Assembly: GCA_964398775.1 (NCBI GenBank) | Contig: CAYNND010000007.1 | Location: forward strand, 1-63,072 | Length of the DNA: 63,072 nt | Origin: CAYNND01 sp964398775 | GTDB lineage: Bacteria; Patescibacteriota; Minisyncoccia; Phycocordibacterales; UBA2100 | Direction of reading: 5' to 3' | Part shown: positions 32,305-40,258 of the stretch, one piece after another | How positions within the stretch are numbered: the first letter of the stretch is position 1 | Layout of the letters: every line of letters begins with the position of its first letter | The notes under the pieces: model-generated | What the model was told of the DNA's origin: nothing | Database searches by the model: none | The model's input: only the letters and a program-made list of their open reading frames with translations | Position numbers and translations under genes: made by a program

Positions 32305-33459
32305 CTACGGTCTCTTAAACACCATCCACCCAAGAATATGTACGAAAATTCGTGCAGGGATGAGACGCAAGCATAGATTCATTAGCAAACGCTTAAAACG
32401 ACTTTGAGAGAGCATCATGTATCGCACTCCTGCATTGACCTTGCGCAATGTCTCTACTCGTGGTTTACGGCGCTCATCGTATCGCTTCAGGGCTTGTACA
32501 ACATCACGCTCTGAGCTCTCCAGCGCTCGTATAAGCTCCTCTGCGAGTACTTGTGCGTCCTCCATGGCCATTGACCCTGAAAAGCCTGTGTAGGGACCGA
32601 GACAATGTGCTGCATCTCCGATAAGCACAACCCTTCCTGAAACATAACTCTTGCAGTGCACCTCAAGCATGTCACTCACAGGAATCGCGTTATCTTTGGC
32701 ACTTTCGAGAGCATCAGGCATGAGCGAATGTATATCTTTGAAATACGTTTTCAAGCGCCCCACTCTTCCTTCTTCAGTATCCCAACTTGTGTGCTCAGTT
32801 GGTGTTACAAGCCAGACCATCGCAGCGTCGTGTGTATGCACCGTAACGGCAAGTTCATGTGGCTCAAGATATGCCGCCATGAGATTTCCTGAACCGAAAC
32901 GCATCGGTATCCAGGAACACCACACACGCCAGTTTGCATACGTGACAGAAGCATCAGGAAAACAAGTTGTGCGCGTACATGAGTTTACACCATCAGCTCC
33001 GACAACTAGGTCATACGTATCCGTAGTACCATCTTGAAATGTAGCAGTGACAACATCGCCTCGTTGCTGCAATGCGGTCACGGTTGTATTAAAACGCAAC
33101 TTAGACGGACCGAGTTTCGACATCAAAATGTTACGCAAGTCTGAGCGCTTTATAGCAGCAAGTCCTGCTCCAGCACCTTCTTCTAGTACGCGAAAAGGTA
33201 ATGTTTTGATATGTGTTCCTTTCCCTGTCACGAAACGAGCACTGTGCGCAGGAGATGCTTTTGCATCATACGCATCAGAGAGTCCTATTTTTTTTAGTAC
33301 ATCACGCCCCGCATTCCAAATACCGACAATAAGCCCCTGTCGCAATGGATCACCGTCGGGAGTTCTCTCGACAAGCGTGTATTCAATCTGTGTTTCTGCT
33401 TCAAAAAAATGAGCCAGCGTAAGCCCTCCCATACCGCCGCCAATAATAAGCACTTTCAT
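32305..33459 (-). CDS. FAD-dependent monooxygenase-like flavoprotein
   Basis: 384 aa. Group A flavin monooxygenase layout: N-terminal VLIIGGGMGGLTLAHFFE (FAD), DG motif VVGADGVNSCTRT near residue 155, and VVLIGDAAHCLGPYTGFSGSMAMEDAQ (the GD motif) near residue 280. Related enzymes hydroxylate aromatics or act on tetracycline or squalene-type substrates; the substrate here is unknown. TACACT (33466-33471, this strand) is exactly 6 nt before the ATG. Stands alone between the repeat region and murF; a transferred accessory gene is possible. Confidence 0.88.
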   Translation of the reverse strand: MKVLIIGGGMGGLTLAHFFEAETQIEYTLVERTPDGDPLRQGLIVGIWNAGRDVLKKIGLSDAYDAKASPAHSARFVTGKGTHIKTLPFRVLEEGAGAGLAAIKRSDLRNILMSKLGPSKLRFNTTVTALQQRGDVVTATFQDGTTDTYDLVVGADGVNSCTRTTCFPDASVTYANWRVWCSWIPMRFGSGNLMAAYLEPHELAVTVHTHDAAMVWLVTPTEHTSWDTEEGRVGRLKTYFKDIHSLMPDALESAKDNAIPVSDMLEVHCKSYVSGRVVLIGDAAHCLGPYTGFSGSMAMEDAQVLAEELIRALESSERDVVQALKRYDERRKPRVETLRKVNAGVRYMMLSQSRFKRLLMNLCLRLIPARIFVHILGWMVFKRP

Positions 33460-33490
33460 AGTGTCAGTGTAGCAGGAAGTTGCTTATTTA

Positions 33491-34795
33491 TTATCGTTTT
33501 TTCCACTCATCTTCTTGTCGAACAAGCTTGTGCGCCTCTTGCAGGTCACCAAGGAGCTGTAGCACAACTTTTTCCAGTCGAGTTGACTGTGAGCCTTTGA
33601 TGAGTATTGCATCTCCGGGAGCGATGACTGTACGCACTCGTGCAACAACCGCATCCCATTCGCCCTGACTGAATGCATGTACCTGAGCAGATGCTAGTCC
33701 TGCCTCCTGCGCAGTCTCTGCTATTCCCCGCGCACGGGCTCCTATTGTGACAAGTTCTTGAACTATAGGTGCTGCAAATCGCCCCACATCAGCATGTGCC
33801 TCGCCTGCATGTTTACCAAGCTCACTCATGTCACCCAAAATCGCGATACGCTTACCCCTTACTTCAAGGTCTCGCAACGCTGCAAGCGCAGCTTTTGCAG
33901 CATATGGTGATGCATTGTAGGTATCATCAATTAATATCGTTCCTTGCTCACCTTTCAAAAGTCTCATTCTGCCCTGTGGTGTCTCATGTGTTGAAAGTCG
34001 CTCCTCAGCAAGTTTTACATCAATATTTAAATACTCAGCGAGCGCAACAGCTGCAGCTATCGGGAGTGCAAGGTGGGCGCCGAGCATACTATCAATGTTA
34101 GTATGATACTCAGCTGATTTTGTTGTTATGGTGTACTCCATTCCTTCAGGCATACCACTATCATCATAGACGATTGCTGCATCCATGACGCGTACGGTGA
34201 CACCCTCCGTAAACCCAAAGGTATTACATGTGCCTTTCTGTTTTGCAGCTATTGCAGCAGTCTGGGCACAATCACCATCAATAATTACCATTCCGTCTTT
34301 TTTTACAGCATCTATAAGCTTACGCTTTTCCTTGAGTACTGCCTCTGTCGATGGGAAAAACTCAACATGTACTGGGACATCCGGCACAGCAGTAAGCACC
34401 GCAACATCAGGACGTATCCAGCGCACTACACGCCCGATATCACCTGGGTGGTCTGCACCAACTTCAAGTACAAGCCATTCTGGATACTCCTTCAAGAAAA
34501 ATGCATGCACCATTCCTTCATATAGTGCTTTCACCCACTCGATCGGACTATTCCATGGATTCTTGAGTCCGAGCACCGTGAGTGGCACACCTATTTCCGA
34601 GTTAAAACTTTTATCACTTTTCCTTGTCTTATATGAGCCAGAAAGAACACTAAAGAGTGCGTCTTTTGTAGATGTTTTCCCAACGGAGCCAGTCACGGCA
34701 ACTATCCGTGGCTTACATCGAGCAAGCAGAATTCTCGCTTCGACCGTAAGAATATAGACTACGATTTTCTTTGCTATTGCTTTCAAGTACTGCAT
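33491..34795 (-). CDS. murF: UDP-N-acetylmuramoyl-tripeptide--D-alanyl-D-alanine ligase
   Basis: 434 aa. Mur ligase ATP site AVTGSVGKTSTKDALF, LVLEVGADHPGDIGRV, IIDGDCAQTA, then LIDDTYNASPYAAKAAL and the C-terminal domain with ILGDMSELG. Adds D-Ala-D-Ala to the peptidoglycan precursor in the cytoplasm. TATACT (34803-34808, this strand) lies 7 nt before the ATG, so it is expressed apart from ftsI although it lies just downstream. Confidence 0.95.
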   Translation of the reverse strand: MQYLKAIAKKIVVYILTVEARILLARCKPRIVAVTGSVGKTSTKDALFSVLSGSYKTRKSDKSFNSEIGVPLTVLGLKNPWNSPIEWVKALYEGMVHAFFLKEYPEWLVLEVGADHPGDIGRVVRWIRPDVAVLTAVPDVPVHVEFFPSTEAVLKEKRKLIDAVKKDGMVIIDGDCAQTAAIAAKQKGTCNTFGFTEGVTVRVMDAAIVYDDSGMPEGMEYTITTKSAEYHTNIDSMLGAHLALPIAAAVALAEYLNIDVKLAEERLSTHETPQGRMRLLKGEQGTILIDDTYNASPYAAKAALAALRDLEVRGKRIAILGDMSELGKHAGEAHADVGRFAAPIVQELVTIGARARGIAETAQEAGLASAQVHAFSQGEWDAVVARVRTVIAPGDAILIKGSQSTRLEKVVLQLLGDLQEAHKLVRQEDEWKKR

Positions 34796-34833
34796 GGTGA
34801 GTAGTATACTGTTTTTTTGACTGAGGAATAGTC

Positions 34834-36552
34834 TTATCTATCTGGCTTAATATTGTAGTAGTTTATCAAAAAGTGAACAATATCCATAAATGGATCAGAG
34901 AGCGTTTCTGAGGCGTATTCTGCACCTTGTGGCTCCACATTCATGAGGAGGATAATGTACTTAGGGTCATATGCAGGAACATATCCAACAAAGCTGTGCA
35001 GGTATCTATCGTCATAGTAACCCCCACCTGGCTTTGGAATCTGTGCAGTTCCTGTTTTCGCAGCTACGGAGTAATTTGGTATTTTATACTTTCCATTGCC
35101 GAGCTTTTCATCTACAACAGATGCAAGCACTCGAGACGTAATTGCAGATGTCTGCGCATCAAGAATTCGAACGCGCTCATCAGTGTAATCAAAGACTGAA
35201 CTTCCACCGACACGGTATTCGATCGAGCGCACGATGTGCGGCTGCACAAGGTATCCACCATTTGCTACCGCTGCGAGTGCACGGACGGTAGCAATCGGGG
35301 AGAGTGCAATACCTTGTCCAAATGATGCAGTCGCGTACTCAATAGCTTTCTTACTTTCTAGATTTTTCGTTTTACCAGCCACTTCACCAGGCAAATCGAT
35401 TCCTGTTTCCTCATGCAATTTATATTTCTCTCGGAAGTATTCTCGCATCCGCTCAGGACCAAGCAGCTTTGCTATGTGTGCAGCACCAACGTTAAGAGAC
35501 TGGCGAAGCACTTCTTTAACTGAAACTGTATTACGAGCTTTTTTATCGAAGTTATAAATAGTATATCCATCTAGTGTGAGCGAACCGCTATCATAGTAGG
35601 AAGTTGCATCCGTGATGACGCCGGCATCAATACCTGCTGCAAACGTAAGAATTTTAATTATCGAACCCATCTCATATATGTGCTCGACGAGTGGATTTGA
35701 AAACACTGCTTGATCAGTAACCGTATTGAATTCATTTGGATCAAATGTTGGGTCACTTGCCATCGCAACTATCTCCCCCGTGTGCGGGTCCATAATGACA
35801 CCACTGACACGCTTTGAGTGCCATTCTTTTTTTGCATCAGAAAGCGCTCGTTCCAAGAACGCCTGTGTCTGGGGCTCGATTGTCATAACAACATCACCAG
35901 AGCGACGGCTTTGTGTGAGCATCGTATCTTGTAAATCGCCAAACAGAGTTGAAAAGAAGTTGCGCGATTGTGCACTTTCATCCCGCACAAGCACATCTTC
36001 AAAATGTCGCTCAAGACCGTACCTTCCACGTAAGACATCATCAACCATTCCCACGAAGCCAATACTCTGTGCAGCACGTGTACCACCCGGATAGAAACGC
36101 CACTGTTCCGGTACAAGTAAAACGCCTGCTATCTTTTCAGCTTTTATTGCCTTCCCTGCCTCTTCCGGGACGCGCTGCATTAAGACTTCATATGGATCAT
36201 CTTTTTTTTCCGCTTTTGCTACAACATCAGTATGGTCAAGTTGCACATACTTTTGAAGATGTGTATATAAATCTTCTGCTGTAAGTGTTATTTGCGATGG
36301 AACAATTGCCAAAGTAAAGCCGTGTCCAAGTGTCGCAGCAGCGACTCTATTGCCATTTTTATCAGTGAAGAATATTGAACCACGTTCAAACACAGTTGCA
36401 CTTCCTTCTACATACTGGTGTGTTGCCTTTCTCTCCCAGTATGAATAGTGCACAACTTGGAGTTGATACAGTCGTAGCACAATGAGACACGCAAAAAGAG
36501 TAATCGTACAGAGAAGTATGTACGCACGTATTTTTTGATTTCTCTCACGCAT
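34834..36552 (-). CDS. ftsI: Peptidoglycan D,D-transpeptidase FtsI/PBP3-like
   Basis: 572 aa. One N-terminal membrane helix (AYILLCTITLFACLIVLRLYQL), a dimerisation domain (RGSIFFTDKNGNRVA), and the transpeptidase domain with MGSIIKILTF (SxxK), RQSLNVGAAHIAK (SxN) and AAKTGTAQIPKPG (KTG). Cross-links septal peptidoglycan outside the membrane. Starts 3 nt after the FtsL-like gene in the mraZ-rsmH-ftsL-ftsI cluster. Confidence 0.94.
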   Translation of the reverse strand: MRERNQKIRAYILLCTITLFACLIVLRLYQLQVVHYSYWERKATHQYVEGSATVFERGSIFFTDKNGNRVAAATLGHGFTLAIVPSQITLTAEDLYTHLQKYVQLDHTDVVAKAEKKDDPYEVLMQRVPEEAGKAIKAEKIAGVLLVPEQWRFYPGGTRAAQSIGFVGMVDDVLRGRYGLERHFEDVLVRDESAQSRNFFSTLFGDLQDTMLTQSRRSGDVVMTIEPQTQAFLERALSDAKKEWHSKRVSGVIMDPHTGEIVAMASDPTFDPNEFNTVTDQAVFSNPLVEHIYEMGSIIKILTFAAGIDAGVITDATSYYDSGSLTLDGYTIYNFDKKARNTVSVKEVLRQSLNVGAAHIAKLLGPERMREYFREKYKLHEETGIDLPGEVAGKTKNLESKKAIEYATASFGQGIALSPIATVRALAAVANGGYLVQPHIVRSIEYRVGGSSVFDYTDERVRILDAQTSAITSRVLASVVDEKLGNGKYKIPNYSVAAKTGTAQIPKPGGGYYDDRYLHSFVGYVPAYDPKYIILLMNVEPQGAEYASETLSDPFMDIVHFLINYYNIKPDR

Positions 36553-36555
36553 GCT

Positions 36556-36882
36556 CTAGTTTGCCACGCGTACTTGAGCTACGCTACTGAATGTAGGTGC
36601 AGCACTGACAAATATCTTTGAGTCAATAACAGTCAGCCCACGCGCTATTGCTCGTTCTTTTGAAAAGCTTTGAGTTTCAGAAAGGTACTGAGACTCAAGC
36701 TGCGCAAGAGTTTCTGTCATCGAAGCCGCACGATATGTAAGGTCTTTTTGAGAGACTGCAAAAGCAACTGATGAGCAAAGCAAATATGCATACGCAAACA
36801 ATGCAATGACAACAAAAGAACCTAAAACGTATTGAATCGTTGCTGTGTAGTTTTGTGCGGTCTGTATTTGTGTGTGCTTCAT
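36556..36882 (-). CDS. FtsL-like single-TM protein
   Basis: 108 aa. Short N-tail, one membrane helix (VLGSFVVIALFAYAYLLCSSVAF region), and a heptad-like helix (SMTETLAQLESQYLSETQSF). Sequence similarity to FtsL is too weak to see, but size, topology and position between rsmH and ftsI are exactly those of ftsL. Overlaps rsmH by 4 nt (ATGA). Probably a divisome scaffold for FtsI. Confidence 0.7.
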   Translation of the reverse strand: MKHTQIQTAQNYTATIQYVLGSFVVIALFAYAYLLCSSVAFAVSQKDLTYRAASMTETLAQLESQYLSETQSFSKERAIARGLTVIDSKIFVSAAPTFSSVAQVRVAN

Positions 36883-37832
36883 GATAGTTTCATTATGATT
36901 CGTAATTTCGCACTGCGAGCGCGTGGGTTGACTTTGAGCTCCTCACGAGCCGGCTGTATAGCCTTCTTCGTGATGAGTTCGAAATCACCCTGTGCGCTGA
37001 GGTCCTTAAAGTATCTTTTCACGAGTCGATCCTCAATACTGTGAAAGGTTATGATGGCAAGACGTCCATGTGGCGCAAGAAAATGTGTGACACTTTTGAG
37101 TGTCCTCTCAAGTACTCCAAGCTCATCATTGACTGCAATACGCAATGCCTGGAATGTTTGTGTTGCAGGATGCGTTTTGCCAGTTCGATGTACCGCACGT
37201 TCGATAAGGGAGGCAAGCTGACCACTTGTCACAATGGGTCGTCGAGTGCGCTCTTCCACAATGATGCGGGCGATGCGTCGTGCATGTCGTTCTTCGCCGT
37301 AGCCACTGAGTATTGAGTAGAGTGATTCTTCACTCCATGTATTTACAATATCTACCGCAGTGAGTGTGTCCTTAGTCACAATGTCTGTGTACGTCATGAG
37401 AAGCGGCTCATCTTTCATAAACGAGAAACCTTTTCCGGAATCTAATGTATGACTTCCCCATCCAAGATCAAGTAGTACCTTATCAATAGCGAGTAACTTG
37501 TTTTGCTCCAATATTGAAACCATTGCTTCAAAAGAATTCTCAGCGAAAATGCATCGCGCATTGATATGACTCATGCTCTGCTTTGCAGCTTTCAAAGCTC
37601 GCGGGTCGTGATCGATTCCTACAAACACTCCGTCAGCACTAAGGCGTGAAGCAAGTTCTTTAGCATGACCTGCCATACCAAGCGTCCCATCTACTAAGAC
37701 ATCTGCTGGTTGGATATCAAGTCCATCTATAACTTCTTGTAAAAGAACAGGAACATGTACTACCTTCGCTTCTGCATGTGTTCCCAAGTCGCTAGGGGAT
37801 GTGCTATGTGTCTGTGTGCGCATGACGTGCAT
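36879..37832 (-). CDS. rsmH: 16S rRNA (cytosine1402-N4)-methyltransferase
   Basis: 317 aa from the ATG at 37832. HVPVLLQEVIDGL, VDGTLGMAGHAKELASRL (SAM motif I), FVGIDHDPRALKAA, LLDLGWGSHTLDSGKGFSF, QTFQALRIAVNDEL and LAIITFHSIEDRLVKRYF are all diagnostic. Methylates the P-site base C1402 of 16S rRNA. Standard partner of mraZ. The frame is open to 37922 but that part has no supporting start signals; an ATG at 37823 is an alternative. Confidence 0.95.
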   Translation of the reverse strand: MHVMRTQTHSTSPSDLGTHAEAKVVHVPVLLQEVIDGLDIQPADVLVDGTLGMAGHAKELASRLSADGVFVGIDHDPRALKAAKQSMSHINARCIFAENSFEAMVSILEQNKLLAIDKVLLDLGWGSHTLDSGKGFSFMKDEPLLMTYTDIVTKDTLTAVDIVNTWSEESLYSILSGYGEERHARRIARIIVEERTRRPIVTSGQLASLIERAVHRTGKTHPATQTFQALRIAVNDELGVLERTLKSVTHFLAPHGRLAIITFHSIEDRLVKRYFKDLSAQGDFELITKKAIQPAREELKVNPRARSAKLRIIMKLS

Positions 37833-37936
37833 AGTGTTAGTTTTGAAACTCCAGAAGGTCAGAGTGACGTTTTGGAATCCCCCAGCCACTTGGAGACATA
37901 TACCCAAGGGCATTATTCGCAAAGAACATCGGTACT

Positions 37937-38371
37937 TTAGAGCACTCCGACCTGGGCAAGCTTTTCCGCAAGCTTGTCAGCATCCCGCTCAATCGTAGCC
38001 TTGTACGTCGACCACTTTTCTTCATCCCAGAGCTCTACACGATCAGAGACTCCAGCGATAACCACTTTGCTCTTCAGTCCTGCAAACTCTTTCAAGTATT
38101 CAGGAATCAGAACACGACCAGATGAGTCTACGTCCACCTCAGATGCTCCGGATAGCATGAAGCGGTTAAACCCTCGAGAATCCGCACTGGTGAAAGAAAG
38201 TTCTTGGAGACGCTTTGCGATTGTCCCCCAGGTTTTGATTGGATAGACAAACAACGCGCCATCAAGCCCTCTCGTCATCACCACACGCTTACCAAGTTCG
38301 CTTACGATTTTTTTAGGCATCGCGAGGCGCTTCTTGTCATCGATCGTGTGTGTGAATTCTCCGATAAACAT
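37937..38371 (-). CDS. mraZ: Transcriptional regulator MraZ
   Basis: 144 aa from ATG 38371 (a GTG at 38380 is also in frame; AGGGTG sits 7 nt before 38371). Two AbrB-like MraZ domains: FIGEFTHTIDDKKRLAMPKKI and FNRFMLSGASEVDVDSSGRVLIPEYLKEFA, each with the D-x-x-x-R-L/V-x-x-P motif. Binds repeats in front of its own operon. First gene of the division and cell wall cluster. Confidence 0.95.
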   Translation of the reverse strand: MFIGEFTHTIDDKKRLAMPKKIVSELGKRVVMTRGLDGALFVYPIKTWGTIAKRLQELSFTSADSRGFNRFMLSGASEVDVDSSGRVLIPEYLKEFAGLKSKVVIAGVSDRVELWDEEKWSTYKATIERDADKLAEKLAQVGVL

Positions 38372-38425
38372 AATCGTCACCCTGAAACGTTGTTTCCTGA
38401 AGGAAAGTCAGATATTTTTCCTTCA

Positions 38426-38492
38426 TTCCACTTTGTTCCACTGTGTACCACTTTTATACCATTTTATCCCACCATTGTACAAAGTGCCCCAC
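38426..38492 (-). promoter_or_regulatory. MraZ operator (repeated GTGG boxes)
   Basis: Reading toward mraZ, the boxes GTGGGG (38487-38492), GTGGGA (38467-38472), GTGGTA (38446-38451), GTGGAA (38436-38441) and GTGGAA (38426-38431) occur, the last three with exact 10-bp spacing. This is the known form of a MraZ binding array. A TATAAA (about 38453-38458, this strand) between the boxes can act as -10, so bound MraZ would sit on the promoter. Confidence 0.8.
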
Positions 38493-38558
38493 TGTGAAAC
38501 TGGGGATAAGAACCGCCGAGGCATCGTGGTTATTAAGAATCAGTGAATCAATACATAG

Positions 38559-38587
38559 AAAAGCCAGCAGCTGAGCGCTACTGGCTT
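38559..38587 (-). terminator. Rho-independent terminator
   Basis: AGCCAGTAGC/GCTGCTGGCT with loop GCTCA and four T on the minus strand. Ends the small gene at 38593-38756. Confidence 0.8.
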
Positions 38588-38592
38588 CGTGT

Positions 38593-38756
38593 TCATCGAC
38601 CTATGCGAGATATGAATACACCGAGACTTGCCCCGATGACCCATAACAACATGTATTCACGAAGTAGTGGTGGAAACCCTGGGATAGCGTGACTCACTAT
38701 TGCTCCAATGAGCATACCACGTTCATTACAGTTCTCGTTATATCATCTTTGTTCAC
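38593..38756 (-). pseudogene. Small membrane protein gene, probably with a 1-nt frameshift
   Basis: A GTG at 38756 preceded by AAAGGAGAAGG opens a 19-codon frame (38697-38756, product VNKDDITRTVMNVVCSLEQ). An overlapping frame from ATG 38715 to 38593 gives 40 aa ending in one membrane helix (YMLLWVIGASLGVFISRIG). One added base near 38713 would join them into a 54-aa single-TM protein. So this is either a frameshift (real or an assembly error) or two overlapping, translationally coupled mini-ORFs. It follows the T-box-regulated kinase gene by 71 nt with no visible promoter, so it may be read from that unit. Confidence 0.5.
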
Positions 38757-38827
38757 GGCACCTTCTCCTTTCTGTTGGTTGGTGCAATGTATTCCCTTCA
38801 AGATGCACGGAGCAACACCCAACACGC

Positions 38828-39460
38828 TTAGCGTGTGGGGATATGTCGGGTAATGACCGAAGCCTCTTTTCCATTTACAATATGAGTAGCAATACCTGCT
38901 TTTCTCAGTGTGGATACTGCAGCGAGCTTTGTTTCCCCACCACCTGTCCCATGCACTGAGCCGACCATTGTTGAAAGTATGAGTGTATGCGATGCAGAGA
39001 CAGCAAGTGCTAGCTTTACCGCAAGACAATCATTTCCACCAAATTGATTGAGTCCAGTGATGTCATTTTCATTACATACTGCTACGATGTTTTTTTCAGT
39101 ATAGACGTTGAGGACCCGCATGAGTGATGCGATGCGCCCTTTGTAGCGCAGTGTATCTACACCAAGTAATAGTTGCGCAGTATGGATTCCTTGCTCTTTG
39201 CATATACGTCGTATTGTTTCAATTAGATCAATCTGTCCGACCCCTGCTGCAGCCATACGCTCATGTGTATCTTTTAGATTAAACAGCTTGTATGTTGCAC
39301 CACAGGCCACAGCCCCCGAAACGATGAGTATGACTCCATACCCCCTTAGATGCAGCGCCTTTATTTCTCGAGCAATATGCCGAATACGAAAGAGATCAAG
39401 CTTCCCTCGCTTCGAGAAGAGAACGCTACCTCCAACTTTGAGTACAATGTTTGATTTCAT
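38828..39460 (-). CDS. Amino-acid kinase family protein, glutamate 5-kinase-like, under T-box control
   Basis: 210 aa from ATG 39460. N-terminal NIVLKVGGSVLF (phosphate-binding), VILIVSGAVACG (compare SSGAVAAG of ProB), ERMAAAGVGQIDLIETI, QLLLGVDTLRYKGRI, AVCNENDITG and FGGNDCLAVKLALAV. These segments follow glutamate 5-kinase order, but the protein ends without a PUA domain and is shorter than ProB (about 260 for the kinase domain), so the substrate is uncertain. No proA or proC is present nearby. A complete T-box leader precedes it. The ORF extends upstream to 39508 but that part lies in the T-box terminator. Confidence 0.75.
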   Translation of the reverse strand: MKSNIVLKVGGSVLFSKRGKLDLFRIRHIAREIKALHLRGYGVILIVSGAVACGATYKLFNLKDTHERMAAAGVGQIDLIETIRRICKEQGIHTAQLLLGVDTLRYKGRIASLMRVLNVYTEKNIVAVCNENDITGLNQFGGNDCLAVKLALAVSASHTLILSTMVGSVHGTGGGETKLAAVSTLRKAGIATHIVNGKEASVITRHIPTR

Positions 39461-39488
39461 AGATGAGTGAGAACATATAAATGGTACG

Positions 39489-39716
39489 AAAAAACTCGCC
39501 CACACCATGAGAAAGCACGTAGCTTTTCATGACAAGGGCGAGGCTTCTCGCGGTACCACCTTATCTTTACACTTTCATCACTGAAAGCGACTTTCATCCA
39601 GCTCCGATATACGACACTGGTGTCCTGATGATGACGGTCAGGCTTCCGGCGCTACTCATCGTAGGCAGCTCCAAGGTCGGTTCAGCATATGCTTACTATT
39701 CCTCTTCATCGCTATT
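39489..39716 (-). promoter_or_regulatory. T-box riboswitch (leader and terminator)
   Basis: On the minus strand the leader holds AGCGATGAAGAGG and AATAGTAAG (Stem I base and AGTA motif), closed by TCGCT further 3'; then the conserved T-box AAGGTGGTACCGCG (39549-39562); then CGCCCTT that completes the antiterminator; then the competing terminator CTCGCCC/GGGCGAG with six T (39489-39542). Uncharged tRNA binding would favour the antiterminator and switch on the kinase gene. The specifier codon could not be fixed; the likely specifier region (CGGAGCTGGATG) has no CCN proline codon. Confidence 0.9.
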
Positions 39717-39722
39717 ACTTTG

Positions 39723-39750
39723 AACATAGCAAGTGTTAACATTTTGTCAA
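39723..39750 (-). promoter_or_regulatory. Promoter of the T-box unit: TTGACA-N16-TATGTT
   Basis: Perfect -35 (39745-39750) and good -10 (39723-39728) on the minus strand, placing the start at about 39716, just before the T-box Stem I. Confidence 0.85.
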
Positions 39751-39751
39751 G

Positions 39752-39794
39752 CAAATAATAACCTTGCGCATGTCCTCCTCTCTTGCGCGCAAGG
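39752..39794 (-). terminator. Rho-independent terminator
   Basis: CCTTGCGC (39787-39794) pairs with GCGCAAGG (39762-39769) on the minus strand, followed by TTATTATTT. Ends the 50-aa gene just upstream of the T-box promoter. Confidence 0.8.
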
Positions 39795-39807
39795 TATATG
39801 GAGTTGC

Positions 39808-39960
39808 TCACTTCTTGAGCTCACGCTCAATCACTTTCAGCTCACGATCCTTGTCGACCGCATGCATTCGCAATGTTGGATAGACACGCACAATTGCACA
39901 TGCAGCAACAAGCAGGATCAGGCCTGCAATTGCGAGCCGTATGAGATTGACGAGACGCAC
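39808..39960 (-). CDS. Small single-TM protein, 50 aa
   Basis: GTG at 39960 with AGGAAGGAG about 7 nt upstream. Product: short basic start, one membrane helix (LAIAGLILLVAACAIV), then a charged tail (HAVDKDRELKVIERELKK). No family recognised. Promoter with TGTG-TATAAT at 40006-40033, a leader hairpin CCTGG/CCAGG that begins at the predicted RNA start and runs into the SD, and its own terminator. Member of the self-contained small-gene class. Confidence 0.7.
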   Translation of the reverse strand: MRLVNLIRLAIAGLILLVAACAIVRVYPTLRMHAVDKDRELKVIERELKK

Positions 39961-40005
39961 TGAGTGCTCCTTCCTGGTTTGAGTTGCAAGGACTCCAGGC
40001 TTTTA

Positions 40006-40033
40006 ATTATAACACAAAATATATATAAATCAA
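40006..40033 (-). promoter_or_regulatory. Promoter TTGATT-N16-TATAAT with TGTGT extension
   Basis: -35 at 40028-40033 and -10 at 40006-40011 on the minus strand. Same design as the promoters at 11549, 13595, 17141 and 56710. Confidence 0.85.
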
Positions 40034-40047
40034 ATACTTATTATATG

Positions 40048-40084
40048 AAAAAAGGAACGTCACAAGCGGTGGCAAAGACGTTCC
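40048..40084 (-). terminator. Rho-independent terminator
   Basis: GGAACGTC/GACGTTCC stem on the minus strand, 15-nt loop, then six T. It shows that a transcript ends here, upstream of the 40006-40033 promoter. Confidence 0.85.
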
Positions 40085-40167
40085 TGAGTTTGCTTGTTCG
40101 GGCGCATCCTGCGGCGTACTAAAGCTCCTTCCCATGGCGACGGTACCATGCAGCTAACGCTCTGCAC
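40060..40167 (-). CDS. Possible 35-aa basic protein
   Basis: GTG at 40167 with GGAAG 6 nt upstream; the product includes MVPSPWEGALVRRRMRPNK. Its stop lies in the terminator stem at 40048-40084. A possible promoter TTGATT-N17-TAGTTT lies upstream (about 40186-40216). The stretch could instead be a small structured RNA: it is flanked by terminators on both sides and contains several short stems. I favour a transcribed unit but am unsure that it is translated. Confidence 0.35.
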   Translation of the reverse strand: MQSVSCMVPSPWEGALVRRRMRPNKQTQERLCHRL

Positions 40168-40212
40168 TGGACTTCCACAGGTTGCTTGCAAACTACACCA
40201 CTAGACACAGTA

Positions 40213-40253
40213 AATCAAAAGGCCGGTCACAACGCGGAGGTGCGTTGTGCCGG
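40213..40253 (-). terminator. Rho-independent terminator
   Basis: CCGGCACAACGC/GCGTTGTGACCGG on the minus strand with a short loop, followed by CCTTTTGATT. Ends the 67-aa membrane protein gene. Confidence 0.85.
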
Positions 40254-40258
40254 TTGCC

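Noticed and set aside
32656..33412. Open frames antisense to the flavin monooxygenase
   Set aside because: No start signals and products are low in protein-like character; shadows.
39461..39508. Upstream in-frame start of the kinase gene (MVWASFF...)
   Set aside because: Lies within the T-box terminator hairpin, so it would be translated only from the terminator sequence.
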